Of a stretch of 25,685 nt of DNA, positions 15,801 through 22,067 are shown one piece after another. The notes beneath the pieces were generated by a model. The model saw only the letters and a program-made list of their open reading frames with translations, had not been told where the DNA came from and made no database searches. This DNA is from a virus. The DNA lies in IMG/VR virus record IMGVR_UViG_3300042376_000353, positions 1 through 25,685 of that record. One strand, given 5' to 3'. Numbering within the stretch: the first letter of the stretch is position 1; the number at the start of each line of letters is the position of its first letter. A program made the position numbers and the translations under genes.

Positions 15801-15895
15801 TCGCTGACCTGGAACGCGCCATGCGCAAGACTGCTGATGGCGTGTACGCCAGCCTTCGCACACCGGCCGGACGCTACGCAATGGGGGTGCGGTAA
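12839..15895 (+). CDS. Tape measure protein
   Basis: 1018-aa protein that sets tail length and passes through the tube at infection. It has the classic start: MAMNMEAMLKIAAKVTGLND, helices, then AAIDFEESMAEVRKVVSG (~71-88) of the PhageMin_Tail/TP901 core, with EIPITAKGFAEMYAAAGQAG. Residues ~265-435 form a long, highly charged Glu/Arg/Gln-rich coiled coil. Residues ~510-680 hold several hydrophobic, membrane-type segments. Residues ~710-815 carry three copies of a 42-residue repeat. The end has GGVVNGPTLAMVGEGGERE then IIPASKM (~920-950), common in tape measures. At ~1000 aa a tail of roughly 150 nm would be expected by the usual 0.15 nm per residue rule. DNA of the central part is somewhat more AT-rich than the neighbours. 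Confidence 0.95.
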   Translation: MAMNMEAMLKIAAKVTGLNDLGALEKGLIGAEKAAGAAKGGFKAMLDSSAWQGAAVAAAGIGVALGLSVKAAIDFEESMAEVRKVVSGLESPEALQEIQQEIFGLSREIPITAKGFAEMYAAAGQAGIPKAELRAFAVDVSKVAIAFDMTAAEAGNAMAKLRTNLGFTQPELMKLADAANYLSNNMASTATEIVEFMLRSGSAGKQAGLSAEQTAAFGSAMIASGAQAEVAATSFNNMIIALSRGPSMTERQISALVRLGYGQADAARREQELTQAVEEQSRQRLDAYRNETDAALKEINRRYRDQMQALEDGWGDQQSAYEDAASNRLETQIKALSRQRNAEIEASYQRAEASGTSNRNELNQISDFYDERIDALRDANSAEIKDRQRQARDQQQQVKDQLDDQKEMEINAVQQKYNQLKTIEDARKKLAIDDAKATAAAIVGELGTNMAAMLQQDAIGTIRDVFGRIKALPAEMQMSVISDLFGDEAKALLPLITNTQLMEQALSLVGDQSKYAGSTSDEFQKRLATTASQLQLAENNLKELSITFGAVFLVAISDVLNVFAPLVKEFTWLITNVPILGPSIALVTSAFVGLIAVAPTISGLITLLGQLGITGAKIGALFKGLGVIWLGLKTAFLIAFQPILAWIGSTFIPALLALFSGPVGWTVLAIAAVVAMAVLFRKPIGDFFNWLGRAISKAFSGLVKLLQSIFVQPWVNLWNNVLRGPVTAIFSFMLRLFRFWMQTFYAIAYQLFVQPWVNLWNNVLRGPVTAMFSWISSFIQVGMQKAYALAYLVFVQPWISLWNNVLRGPVTAAVGWLQGVWTGITTFFNTNVVIPIRTIWTTLTEFLPKTMSSLGKKVQNIWTGVVNTIKGAMRNVLQFIANAINSVGWQVNRLIIAFNRLPGPDIPFVPTLSVPKFAQGGVVNGPTLAMVGEGGEREYIIPASKMAAASANYLNGARGGAVIPSGNAQINVTTGPVLQQGGQQYVTIADLERAMRKTADGVYASLRTPAGRYAMGVR
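14966..15273 (+). repeat. 126-bp tandem repeats within tape measure gene
   Basis: Three copies start at TTT 14966, 15092 and 15218, exactly 126 bp (42 codons) apart. The first ~56 bp of each copy are nearly identical at DNA level (FVQPWVNLWNNVLRGPVTA, with VN to IS in copy three), while the rest of each unit has diverged. The Trp/hydrophobic spacing fits a repeated helical segment. Repeat gain or loss here would change tail length in steps. Confidence 0.9.
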
Positions 15896-16356
15896 TGGCT
15901 CGCGGCCAATCCCAGTATCTGAGAATCTTCTCAGGCTCCACCACCTACCAACGGTGGCAGTCCTACTACGTCAACACCAGCGTTACATGGGAGTCTGCAA
16001 GCTGGTCCTACCAGCCCTTCGATGCTGATGGCATCACCGCTGGTGAGGTCCAATCGGAGTCGTCGATCTCAGTCAGATTGCCGGCCACCACCAACGTGAT
16101 GCAGGTGGTGCTGCAGGCGCTTAATGAAGCCCGACTGGCAGAGCTGCGCCTGTATGAGTTCGACACCATCCTGGGCAACAGCACCCCACAGGCTGGGCAG
16201 ACGCTGATCGCGTCTTACCTGGGCGAGGTGGTTGGAGTGTCAGGCAGTTTCACATCCATCCAGATGCAGCTAGGCAGCAGCCTTTCACCAGTCGGCGCTC
16301 AGGTTCCGCCGCGCACATTCTCCACCCGGTTGATCGGGGCACCCTGCAAATTATGA
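15895..16356 (+). CDS. Distal/minor tail protein (DUF1833-like)
   Basis: 153 aa, starting in the stop of the tape measure gene (TAATG). The text (TWESASWSYQPFDADGITAG, SVRLPATTNVMQVVLQALNE, LRLYEFDT, then a final LIGAPCKL) resembles the small beta proteins after the tape measure gene that form the ring between tube and tip, including DUF1833-type proteins. In lambda this slot is taken by M and L. The lone Cys near the C-terminus is reminiscent of, but not enough for, the Cys cluster of gpL. Overlaps the tip gene by 4 bp. Role from position is fairly safe; family is tentative. Confidence 0.72.
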   Translation: MARGQSQYLRIFSGSTTYQRWQSYYVNTSVTWESASWSYQPFDADGITAGEVQSESSISVRLPATTNVMQVVLQALNEARLAELRLYEFDTILGNSTPQAGQTLIASYLGEVVGVSGSFTSIQMQLGSSLSPVGAQVPPRTFSTRLIGAPCKL

Positions 16357-18530
16357 GCATCATCAGCAGCGATCCCCTAGCCTTCCTAACCGCTCAGGGT
16401 GGAGTGGTTGGAACACCGCTGACCGAGGCCGGGGCCAGTGGTGCTGACAACCTGGATCAGAAACAGCGCGGCGCAGTTATCGGTGAGCCAATTCCGATTG
16501 TGTTCTGCCGCCGCACTGGTGGATCTGGTGGGGTGCTGATCAGTCCGCCGGCAACAGAGGCCAGATTCTCCGATGATGCATCGAGCAACATCACAGCGAG
16601 CTACCACCTGGTGTTGAGCGAGGGCCAGATTGACTCGATCCAGGTGCGTGATGTATTCCAGCGCGCCTGCCGGGTGGGCAGCTTCACCCAGACCTACGAC
16701 CGGCGAGCTGGCACGTTCGTGGCCGGTAACTTCATTGACAACACGCCAAACCTAGAGGCACCAACCTATTGCGGCACCAGCGGCACTTATGACGGACTGA
16801 GCACCATGGCGTTCTCGGTCACTATCCCGGCAGGGTTTGACCAGTGGAACCGCCAGGTGCATTGCTTCATCCGTGGCGGCATCAATGTCACCCGGTTGCT
16901 CGATAGCGTCACCGGCCCCAGCAACAACGTGGCCGATCTGCTGCTGTATCTGCTGCGCAATAGCTCCAGAGTGCCTAATGCAATGATCGACACCGCAACC
17001 AGCTTTTTGGCAGCAGCGACATTCACCAATGCCAACGGGTTTTGGTTTAATGGCGTGGTGAGCAAATCGACCAACCTACGCGACTGGATCAGTACAACCC
17101 TTCAGTATTTCCTGTTGCGTCAAACACGAATCGGCGGCAAGGAAGCGCTCAAGCCACTGGTGCCAACCAACAACGACGGCACCATCAAGACCACAACAGT
17201 GAGCTGGGTGTTTACGTTCACCCAGCAGCACATCTCAGACAGCTTTGAAATCACCTATACGCCACTGGCAGACCGTAAGCCGTTTTGCGCCACGGTGCTC
17301 TGGCGCCAGCAGGATGATCTAGGCATCCCTGTGATGCGCACCGCTGAGGTGCGCTACACCGGCACTGCTGTTGATGGACCCTATGAGCAGCACGACCTGA
17401 GCGGATTCTGCTCTACTGAAAACCACGCAGTCAAGGTCGGCGCTTACATCCTGTCTAAGCGCCGGCATGTTACCCACCGGCTCCAGCTTGGCGTGAAGCC
17501 TGATGCCTACAACCCCACCTTGGCGGCTGGTGATCTGGTGCGGGTGCGCTTGGAGCGTGTGGCATCGACCGGAGCCAGCAGCGTTCACGACTACCTCTAC
17601 GAGGTGGACCGCATTGGCAAGTCGATCACGGGTGAAGTGCAGCTTGACCTAACCCATTTCCCGGTTGATTCCAACCTGGCCAGCGTGGTGGCACAGGAGG
17701 TAAACGCAGCAACTGGATCTGGCCTGTTGCTACCCACCGGGCTAAGCGGCATCACCTGCGACGTGAACTCATCAACGGATACCAGTGTGCCGGCTGAGAC
17801 GTTTACTGATGAGACGTTCTCTGATTATGGCAACAACATTGGCGAGCTTGATGAATCTGGCCTGGGTGATCCGCCTATTGATAATCCTGAGGATGGCATA
17901 GGCGGGCAATCCACGCCGGAGGCAGAGGCAAGCGTCGGCGATGTGCTCACCGCACCTGACTGCAACTGCGCCAATAGCTCGATTCAGTGGTATCGCGGCA
18001 CGGTGGCATTTGGTGATCTGCCGATTGCTGGCGCTACGGCGAACATCTATACGGTTGGGGTCGTAGATGGTGGCGCGGGCGTTTATGCGGTGATCACCTG
18101 CACAGACGGTTCTGGCGTTTGCGTAGGAAAGCCGACAAAGGTCGAAAAAATGCCGCTTAACGTTTTAAACGATCTAGGCTCAATGCGCACGTTTAATTTT
18201 AGCGCAACTGCCACGATCAGGTTTGTGCAGGCGCCATGCGATCCGCAAGACGCGGCGTCCTGCCCGCCGGAAACTGTGACTACATATACAACCCCAGTCG
18301 GCACGGCAACCGCTCGCTATATTTTCGTAGAAGAAGCAAATCTTACGTCGGGATTTTGGGTTTGCAGCGGCGGCCTATCTCATAACAGTACGTGGCGATT
18401 TGAGTTTTCCAATAGCCTAGGCGTCGGTGTCGGCAGCGGACAATACTCTACCCCGTTTGTTTACAGTAATAGCCAATGTAGAGGACAGGTGACAGTTGCA
18501 TGGTCAAGCATTGAAATTAACTTCATATGA
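16353..18530 (+). CDS. Tail tip/central fibre protein, gpJ-like
   Basis: 725 aa. Forms the tail tip and probably carries host specificity. The N-terminal part (~1-460) has the tip pattern: GAVIGEPIPIVFCRRTGGSGG (the VY/F-G/R start of TipJ/phage-tail_3), YHLVLSEGQIDSI, LRDWISTTLQYFLLR, and a GDLVRVRLERV strand with YEVDRIGKS, similar to baseplate hub domains. A low-complexity acidic linker follows (~490-530). Residues ~530-600 form an Ig-like domain (SSIQWYRG then IAGATANIYTV, GVYAVITC). The last ~130 residues are Cys-containing beta text. It is shorter than lambda gpJ (1132 aa). DNA after ~18120 is more AT-rich than upstream, suggesting a swapped receptor-binding end. Confidence 0.85.
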   Translation: MSIISSDPLAFLTAQGGVVGTPLTEAGASGADNLDQKQRGAVIGEPIPIVFCRRTGGSGGVLISPPATEARFSDDASSNITASYHLVLSEGQIDSIQVRDVFQRACRVGSFTQTYDRRAGTFVAGNFIDNTPNLEAPTYCGTSGTYDGLSTMAFSVTIPAGFDQWNRQVHCFIRGGINVTRLLDSVTGPSNNVADLLLYLLRNSSRVPNAMIDTATSFLAAATFTNANGFWFNGVVSKSTNLRDWISTTLQYFLLRQTRIGGKEALKPLVPTNNDGTIKTTTVSWVFTFTQQHISDSFEITYTPLADRKPFCATVLWRQQDDLGIPVMRTAEVRYTGTAVDGPYEQHDLSGFCSTENHAVKVGAYILSKRRHVTHRLQLGVKPDAYNPTLAAGDLVRVRLERVASTGASSVHDYLYEVDRIGKSITGEVQLDLTHFPVDSNLASVVAQEVNAATGSGLLLPTGLSGITCDVNSSTDTSVPAETFTDETFSDYGNNIGELDESGLGDPPIDNPEDGIGGQSTPEAEASVGDVLTAPDCNCANSSIQWYRGTVAFGDLPIAGATANIYTVGVVDGGAGVYAVITCTDGSGVCVGKPTKVEKMPLNVLNDLGSMRTFNFSATATIRFVQAPCDPQDAASCPPETVTTYTTPVGTATARYIFVEEANLTSGFWVCSGGLSHNSTWRFEFSNSLGVGVGSGQYSTPFVYSNSQCRGQVTVAWSSIEINFI

Positions 18531-18709
18531 TGCATCTTGATTCCGCCAACTGGTTTGCCGCAAATTCTCAGGAGGCACAGGCCCGGCTAGCCCGGTGCGC
18601 CACCTGCCCTAGCTACCGCCCCGCTACAACGCAGTGCGCGCTATGCAGTTGTTTCATGCCGATCAAGGCGCGGATACCATTCGCCCATTGCCCAGCGGGG
18701 AACTGGTAG
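18527..18709 (+). CDS. Small Cys-rich (zinc-ribbon-like) protein
   Basis: 60 aa starting at ATG 18527 within the tip stop; a second ATG at 18530 is in another frame, not a rival start. Six Cys (24, 27, 37, 40, 42, 55) in CATCPS-x8-QCALCSCFMP form two CxxC knuckles typical of a zinc ribbon or small metal site. It is followed 3 bp later by a minor tail gene. In lambda the tail-tip protein gpL carries a metal cluster, so a metal-binding tip component is possible; a small host-directed factor is an alternative. No named family is recognised. Confidence 0.65.
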   Translation: MMHLDSANWFAANSQEAQARLARCATCPSYRPATTQCALCSCFMPIKARIPFAHCPAGNW

Positions 18710-18712
18710 CTC

Positions 18713-19264
18713 ATGACCACCTTCCCCACCCTCACCCCATCCAGCCGCACCTTCACGCCAGGGCGGCATCCGCACTCAGAGATTCCCACGCTGGATGGGT
18801 TGCAGGTCCGGGTGCGCACCAGCAACGTGATCTTGGAGCAGCAGCTACGGCTGAGTTTCCTAGGACTTACTGAGGCGCAGATGCTGAGCATTCGCAGCCA
18901 CTACATCGGGCAGCAGGGGCGGTTCCTAAGTTTCGCCATCCCGAGCAGCCTGCTGAGTGGCATGACTACGCCTTCATATTTCACCCCTACCGGCCACAGC
19001 TGGATCTATGGCAGCGCCCCGCAGGTTGAGGACATACCCTGCAGTCAGCGTTACAACGTCAGCGTTGAGCTGGTGACCGTGCCACCCGAGGGCGCCAACG
19101 TCAATGGGGCTGAGTTCACTATCAGCGTCACGCTGGCAACGGTGACACCACTGGCGCAGACAATCACCATCACTTTCGTGGCTGGTGCGCCTAGCGTTGA
19201 ATTGCCAGGGCTTGCTCTTGCCATCACCGCATCGCTGGCGGCTGGTGCTGCATCAGGTGCCTAA
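18713..19264 (+). CDS. Minor tail protein, paralogue A
   Basis: 183 aa. Residues 1-125 share a scaffold with the 146-aa protein at 19706: FP-LTP-SRTFTPG, then RTSNVILEQQLRLSFLGLTE, SHYIGQQGRFLSFAIPS, a Trp-Tyr turn (SWIYGSAP) and YNVSVELVTV. This is the pattern of the small minor tail proteins related to lambda gpM and DUF2460-like proteins. It adds a second beta segment (NGAEFTISVTLATVTPLAQ) and a low-complexity Ala/Gly-rich end. Both paralogues lie around a small virion gene, so they probably form part of the tip or side structures. ATG 18713 follows the Cys-rich gene by 3 bp. Confidence 0.68.
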   Translation: MTTFPTLTPSSRTFTPGRHPHSEIPTLDGLQVRVRTSNVILEQQLRLSFLGLTEAQMLSIRSHYIGQQGRFLSFAIPSSLLSGMTTPSYFTPTGHSWIYGSAPQVEDIPCSQRYNVSVELVTVPPEGANVNGAEFTISVTLATVTPLAQTITITFVAGAPSVELPGLALAITASLAAGAASGA

Positions 19265-19289
19265 CCTGTAACTATCACCCGGCATAGCT

Positions 19290-19706
19290 ATGGCATCCCT
19301 GATCTACAACTCAGCACCAGACAAAATGGCGCGTGGTGACATTGACTTCAGCACCAATACCTTTAAGGCGATGCTGGTAACCAGCACCTACGCGCCGAAC
19401 AAAGACACGCATGACTTCCGCGATGACGTAACCAATGAAGTGTTCGGCACCGGATACACCGCTGGCGGCGCCACCAGTACGGTCACAGTCACCAAAGACA
19501 CCGCCAACGACAAAGTAACCATTCAGTTCGGCGCCGTTTCCTGGGCCAGCAGCACCATCACCGCTCGCGGCTGCGTCTACTACAAATCCCGTGGAGGTGC
19601 ATCAAGCTCTGATGAGTTGATTTGCTATGCGGATTTTGGCTCTGATGTATCCAGCAGCGGCGGCACCTTCTCAGTGGCTGCCAGCACCATCACGCTGCAG
19701 AACTAA
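19290..19706 (+). CDS. Conserved phage virion protein, small beta type
   Basis: 138 aa. The opening (LIYNSAPDKMARGDIDFSTN then FKAMLVTSTYAPNKDTHDFR) is a widely seen phage protein start (IYN-F---L--G-IDL-TD-FKVMLVTSSYTP..DTH) found in many tailed phages near tail or decoration genes. Then a run of Thr/Val strands, an ARGCVYYKSRGGASSSDEL hairpin and a repetitive end (GGTFSVAASTITLQN). Its exact place in virions is not known to me. A GCATAGC sequence at 19282-19288 touches the start codon. The stop overlaps the next start (TAATG). Confidence 0.7.
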   Translation: MASLIYNSAPDKMARGDIDFSTNTFKAMLVTSTYAPNKDTHDFRDDVTNEVFGTGYTAGGATSTVTVTKDTANDKVTIQFGAVSWASSTITARGCVYYKSRGGASSSDELICYADFGSDVSSSGGTFSVAASTITLQN

Positions 19707-20146
19707 TGGCCGCGTTCCCCGAGCTGGAACCTGCCACCCGCAGCTACGACTTCGGGCTGTTCCCGTTGACGGAGCAGCCATCACTGAGCGCTGGCATCGT
19801 GCGGTTCAGGCATAGCGTCACGCCGCAGAACTACCAACTCACGCTGGGCTACACCGCGCTCACGGACGCGGAGGCAGCGCTGATCCGCAAGCATTACCAG
19901 GGCCAGGGTGGCGGCTACAGGAGCTTCCAGCTGCCGCCAATCATCTGGCGCGGGCACACATTCAGCGGCAACATCGTACCAACCAACACTCGCTGGCGAT
20001 ACATCGACGCACCAGAGGAGGAGCACCGGAGCGCTGGCTACGTCAACGTCTCCGTGACCCTCGGGGCTGATGGCACGATTGACGCTGAGCTAGGGTTGCA
20101 GCCGATTGATCTGACCGTCACCGGCGGCGCCGCGACAGGCGCCTGA
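19706..20146 (+). CDS. Minor tail protein, paralogue B
   Basis: 146 aa, related in layout to the 183-aa protein at 18713: FPELEPATRSYDFG, then LTLGYTALTDAEAALIRKHY with QGQGGGYRSFQLPP, a Trp-Arg-Tyr turn (TRWRYIDAPEEE) and closing YVNVSVTLGADG. It lacks the extra beta segment of its paralogue but ends in a similar Gly/Ala-rich tail (GGAATGA versus AAGAASGA). It starts in the stop of the previous gene. The shared end sequence suggests gene duplication with divergence rather than chance. Likely part of the tail tip. Confidence 0.68.
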   Translation: MAAFPELEPATRSYDFGLFPLTEQPSLSAGIVRFRHSVTPQNYQLTLGYTALTDAEAALIRKHYQGQGGGYRSFQLPPIIWRGHTFSGNIVPTNTRWRYIDAPEEEHRSAGYVNVSVTLGADGTIDAELGLQPIDLTVTGGAATGA

Positions 20147-20147
20147 T

Positions 20148-20157
20148 CCATAGCCTG
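20148..20157 (+). promoter_or_regulatory. CCATAGCCTG motif copy at start of lysis/HNH segment
   Basis: Exact CCATAGCCTG 2 bp after the stop of the last tail gene and 27 bp before the GTG at 20184. It therefore marks the boundary between tail and post-tail genes and is the last copy I find; none is seen in the - strand genes or to their right. Confidence 0.5.
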
Positions 20158-20183
20158 AAGCCAAAGCAGCTGAGGCATCAATC

Positions 20184-20363
20184 GTGGATCCAGTGACGGG
20201 AGTGGCAGTTGTCGGACTTCTTGGCGCTGGTGTATCAGCTCTATGGAGAATTGCCGCCGGCCTAGGCAGGTTTGAATCCAAGACCACAACAATCCTAGGG
20301 GCCATGCAGGTGATGCTGCAGGACCACGAAGAGCGCCTTAGGACAATCGAGCGCAGGCGATGA
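20184..20363 (+). CDS. 59-aa membrane-anchored protein with coiled-coil tail
   Basis: GTG start, 59 aa: MDPVTGVAVVGLLGAGVSAL then WRIAAGLGRFESKTTTILGA and a charged end (MQVMLQDHEERLRTIERRR). One hydrophobic segment (~5-26) followed by an amphipathic helix, the layout of small spanin- or holin-partner proteins, and of a widespread phage protein type found just after tail genes. No signal-peptide cleavage site is clear. It overlaps the next membrane protein by 4 bp (ATGA), so the two are likely to act together. Role in lysis is inferred from position and topology. Confidence 0.62.
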   Translation: MDPVTGVAVVGLLGAGVSALWRIAAGLGRFESKTTTILGAMQVMLQDHEERLRTIERRR

Positions 20364-20563
20364 CCACACCAACCGAGCGCAGCTATCTGCTCCGCTGCCT
20401 GGTGGGGCTGCTGGTCACGGGCATTGTGATCAGCGGCATCGACCTGGCCGGCTGCCGCATCCGCACACCAGCTAGCTGTGACGCCCAGTCCAGCGCAATC
20501 AGCGCAGCCGTTGGTGCAGCCGCTGGCTGGATCGGTGGCCTGCTCGTCCCTGCAAAACCATGA
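20360..20563 (+). CDS. Small membrane protein, holin-like candidate
   Basis: 67 aa with two hydrophobic segments (~10-30 and ~46-63) separated by a short Cys-containing loop (GCRIRTPASCDAQSS). The second segment is Ala/Gly-rich. A short basic tail follows. Size and topology fit a class II holin that would release an endolysin, but no endolysin gene is visible in the window and holins cannot be called by sequence alone. Starts in the stop of the 59-aa gene. The two Cys could form a disulfide outside the membrane. Confidence 0.55.
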   Translation: MTTPTERSYLLRCLVGLLVTGIVISGIDLAGCRIRTPASCDAQSSAISAAVGAAAGWIGGLLVPAKP

Positions 20564-20569
20564 CCAAAG

Positions 20570-20890
20570 ATGGCCTTCGACCATCAGATTGATGGAACCG
20601 AGCTAACGCCTAAGCGCTCCAGCAAGCATCGATTTCGCGCCTTGATATTCGAGACCTGGGGCAGCCGCTGCGCGTATTGCACAGCCCCAGCTGACACGCT
20701 GGATCATGTGCTGGCGCGGGTGCGGGGCGGCCTAACGGTGGCTGAAAACTTGGTGCCGGCCTGCAGGCGCTGCAACGGCGCCAAGGGTTCCGATAACTGG
20801 CAAGAGTGGTTCGAGCAGCAGGACTGGCACTGCTCAGACCGTGCGGCCAGGATCAACGGGTGGATTGGTGGCGGCCTTGAGTTCGGCTAG
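20570..20890 (+). CDS. HNH endonuclease
   Basis: 106-aa compact HNH nuclease. Motif order: CAYC (C34, C37), LDHVLARVRGG with the catalytic D45-H46, N60 in AENLVPAC, and CRRCNGAKG (C65, C68, N69, K72). The four Cys bind a structural zinc, and His46 with Asn60 and the third motif position make the metal site. In many siphophages a HNH protein works with terminase in cleaving cos or packaging sites; such genes often flank the packaging module, and in a circular map this one would lie near it. Homing activity is an alternative, but the gene is not inserted in another gene. Its 3' end overlaps a - strand gene by 57 bp. Confidence 0.88.
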   Translation: MAFDHQIDGTELTPKRSSKHRFRALIFETWGSRCAYCTAPADTLDHVLARVRGGLTVAENLVPACRRCNGAKGSDNWQEWFEQQDWHCSDRAARINGWIGGGLEFG

Positions 20891-21004
20891 CGCATCCTTG
20901 CCTGAGTCGTAACTGATGACGCGATCAGCTGTCACGACTAACCAGCAGACGCCGCCGGCGTCGTTGATGCCAACGGTGATGTACGGAAGGGCGTAGTTCT
21001 GCAT
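20834..21004 (-). CDS. 56-aa protein downstream of the sigma factor
   Basis: ATG start on the - strand at 21004; 56 aa: MQNYALPYITVGINDAGGVC then WLVVTADRVISYDSGKDALA and ELKAATNPPVDPGRTV. Good beta-alpha text with natural codon use, so I take it as real though its end lies antisense to the last 57 bp of the HNH gene. It begins 18 bp after the sigma factor stop, so the two probably share a transcript. No known family. A sigma-associated role (for example a small regulator or host takeover peptide) is only a guess from linkage. Confidence 0.6.
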   Translation of the reverse strand: MQNYALPYITVGINDAGGVCWLVVTADRVISYDSGKDALAELKAATNPPVDPGRTV

Positions 21005-21022
21005 GGGTCTGGTGGTGGTAAC

Positions 21023-22006
21023 TCAGGCTGCAGAGGCCACCACCAGCCTGAGCTGCTCACCACCAGACCCGCGCCGCTTGCGTTTCATGGGTGGCGGTGG
21101 CGATGGCCGGCAGCGGCACACTGCAACCAGCACCAGCTGCACGGAGTGCGCCGCCAGGGACGCCTGCAGCCGCTCTAGGCGTGATTCCAGCGCCCGCGTG
21201 CTGAGACCCTCCTGACGGGCGAGCTCGGCGCGTGGAATCTCCACGCCATCAAGGCCCCAGGCCAGCACCAGCAGCCGCTGATCTGACACCGGTAGCCGGG
21301 CGATCATGTTTCGCAGCTGCTCAGCCTGCCGCCACCGCTCGCGTTGCTCTTCCTCGTCTTCAATGCTGCGGTCGAATGACGCGCAGGTGGCGCCCAGCTC
21401 CAGGCCGTCGTCGCTGATTACCTGATCAAGGCTGGCGATTGAACGACCGTTCTCAAGCACCTGCTCCAGCACTGCCAGCGATACGCCCAGCTCATCGGCG
21501 ATCTCTTGGCGGGTGGGCGTGCGGTTCAGTTTCTGCTCAAGGCGGCGGGTGATCGGGCCGATTCGGCCGAGGTGCTGGCAGTGGCTGCCGGGAATCGAGA
21601 TCAGGCGCGAGTGCTGATCTGCCCAGCGGTCGACGGCCTGCCGAATCCACCAGTACGCGTACGTTGAAAATCGGTATCCCCGTGCCGGATCGAAGCGCTC
21701 AGCAGCAGTGATGAGGCCCATGTTGGCGGCCTGGATCAGGTCGTCCTGCGCGTGCGCCTTGGCCAACCGCCAGCAGCGCTTGGACACATACGAAACCGCC
21801 AGCCGCAGATTCGCCTGCACAAACCTGTCACGGGCCCGCATCCCGCGGCGCCTGATGCCTGGTGGGCACGGGTCTGGGTGCTGCTGCCACCGCTGGATGA
21901 TCGTGCCTAGCTCGATCTCTTCGGCAGGCGTGAGCAGGGGGATCCTGCCGATCGTGTCGAGCCACCATGAGCCGGCCACGAAAATCAGATCGTGAAGACT
22001 GCCCAA
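21023..22006 (-). CDS. RpoD-type sigma-70 factor
   Basis: 327 aa (TTG start; GTG 21979, codon 10, is a plausible shorter start). Would redirect host RNA polymerase to phage promoters. Region 1.2 DTIGRIPLLTPAEEIELG (17-34), region 2 RFVQANLRLAVSYVSKR (61-77), the core-binding/-10 block GLITAAERFDPARGYRFSTY with AYWWIRQA (97-124), region 3 LNRTPTRQEIADELGVS (160-176) and region 4 LPVSDQRLLVLAWGL (238-252). Region 4.2 (RAELARQEGLSTRALESRLE) lacks the usual TRERVRQIE recognition helix, so -35 recognition is probably altered. After ~285 there is an unusual 40-residue basic, Pro-rich tail. Shape is that of cyanobacterial group 2 sigma factors. Divergent from the Gp157 gene. Confidence 0.93.
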   Translation of the reverse strand: MGSLHDLIFVAGSWWLDTIGRIPLLTPAEEIELGTIIQRWQQHPDPCPPGIRRRGMRARDRFVQANLRLAVSYVSKRCWRLAKAHAQDDLIQAANMGLITAAERFDPARGYRFSTYAYWWIRQAVDRWADQHSRLISIPGSHCQHLGRIGPITRRLEQKLNRTPTRQEIADELGVSLAVLEQVLENGRSIASLDQVISDDGLELGATCASFDRSIEDEEEQRERWRQAEQLRNMIARLPVSDQRLLVLAWGLDGVEIPRAELARQEGLSTRALESRLERLQASLAAHSVQLVLVAVCRCRPSPPPPMKRKRRGSGGEQLRLVVASAA

Positions 22007-22067
22007 CTATAGGGGTGCAGATGCGGTATTAAAAGGCTAGGGTTGGCGAGTTCACCGCAAGCGGCCC
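22007..22067. promoter_or_regulatory. Divergent promoter region between sigma and Gp157 operons
   Basis: 61 bp shared by two divergent units. On the - strand TATAGT (22011-22006) is a good -10 box, but it overlaps the TTG start of the sigma gene, which favours initiation at GTG 21979 if it is used. On the + strand TATTAA (22027-22032) and TAGGGT (22038-22043) are possible -10 boxes for the Gp157 operon. No clear operator repeat is seen. Confidence 0.45.
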
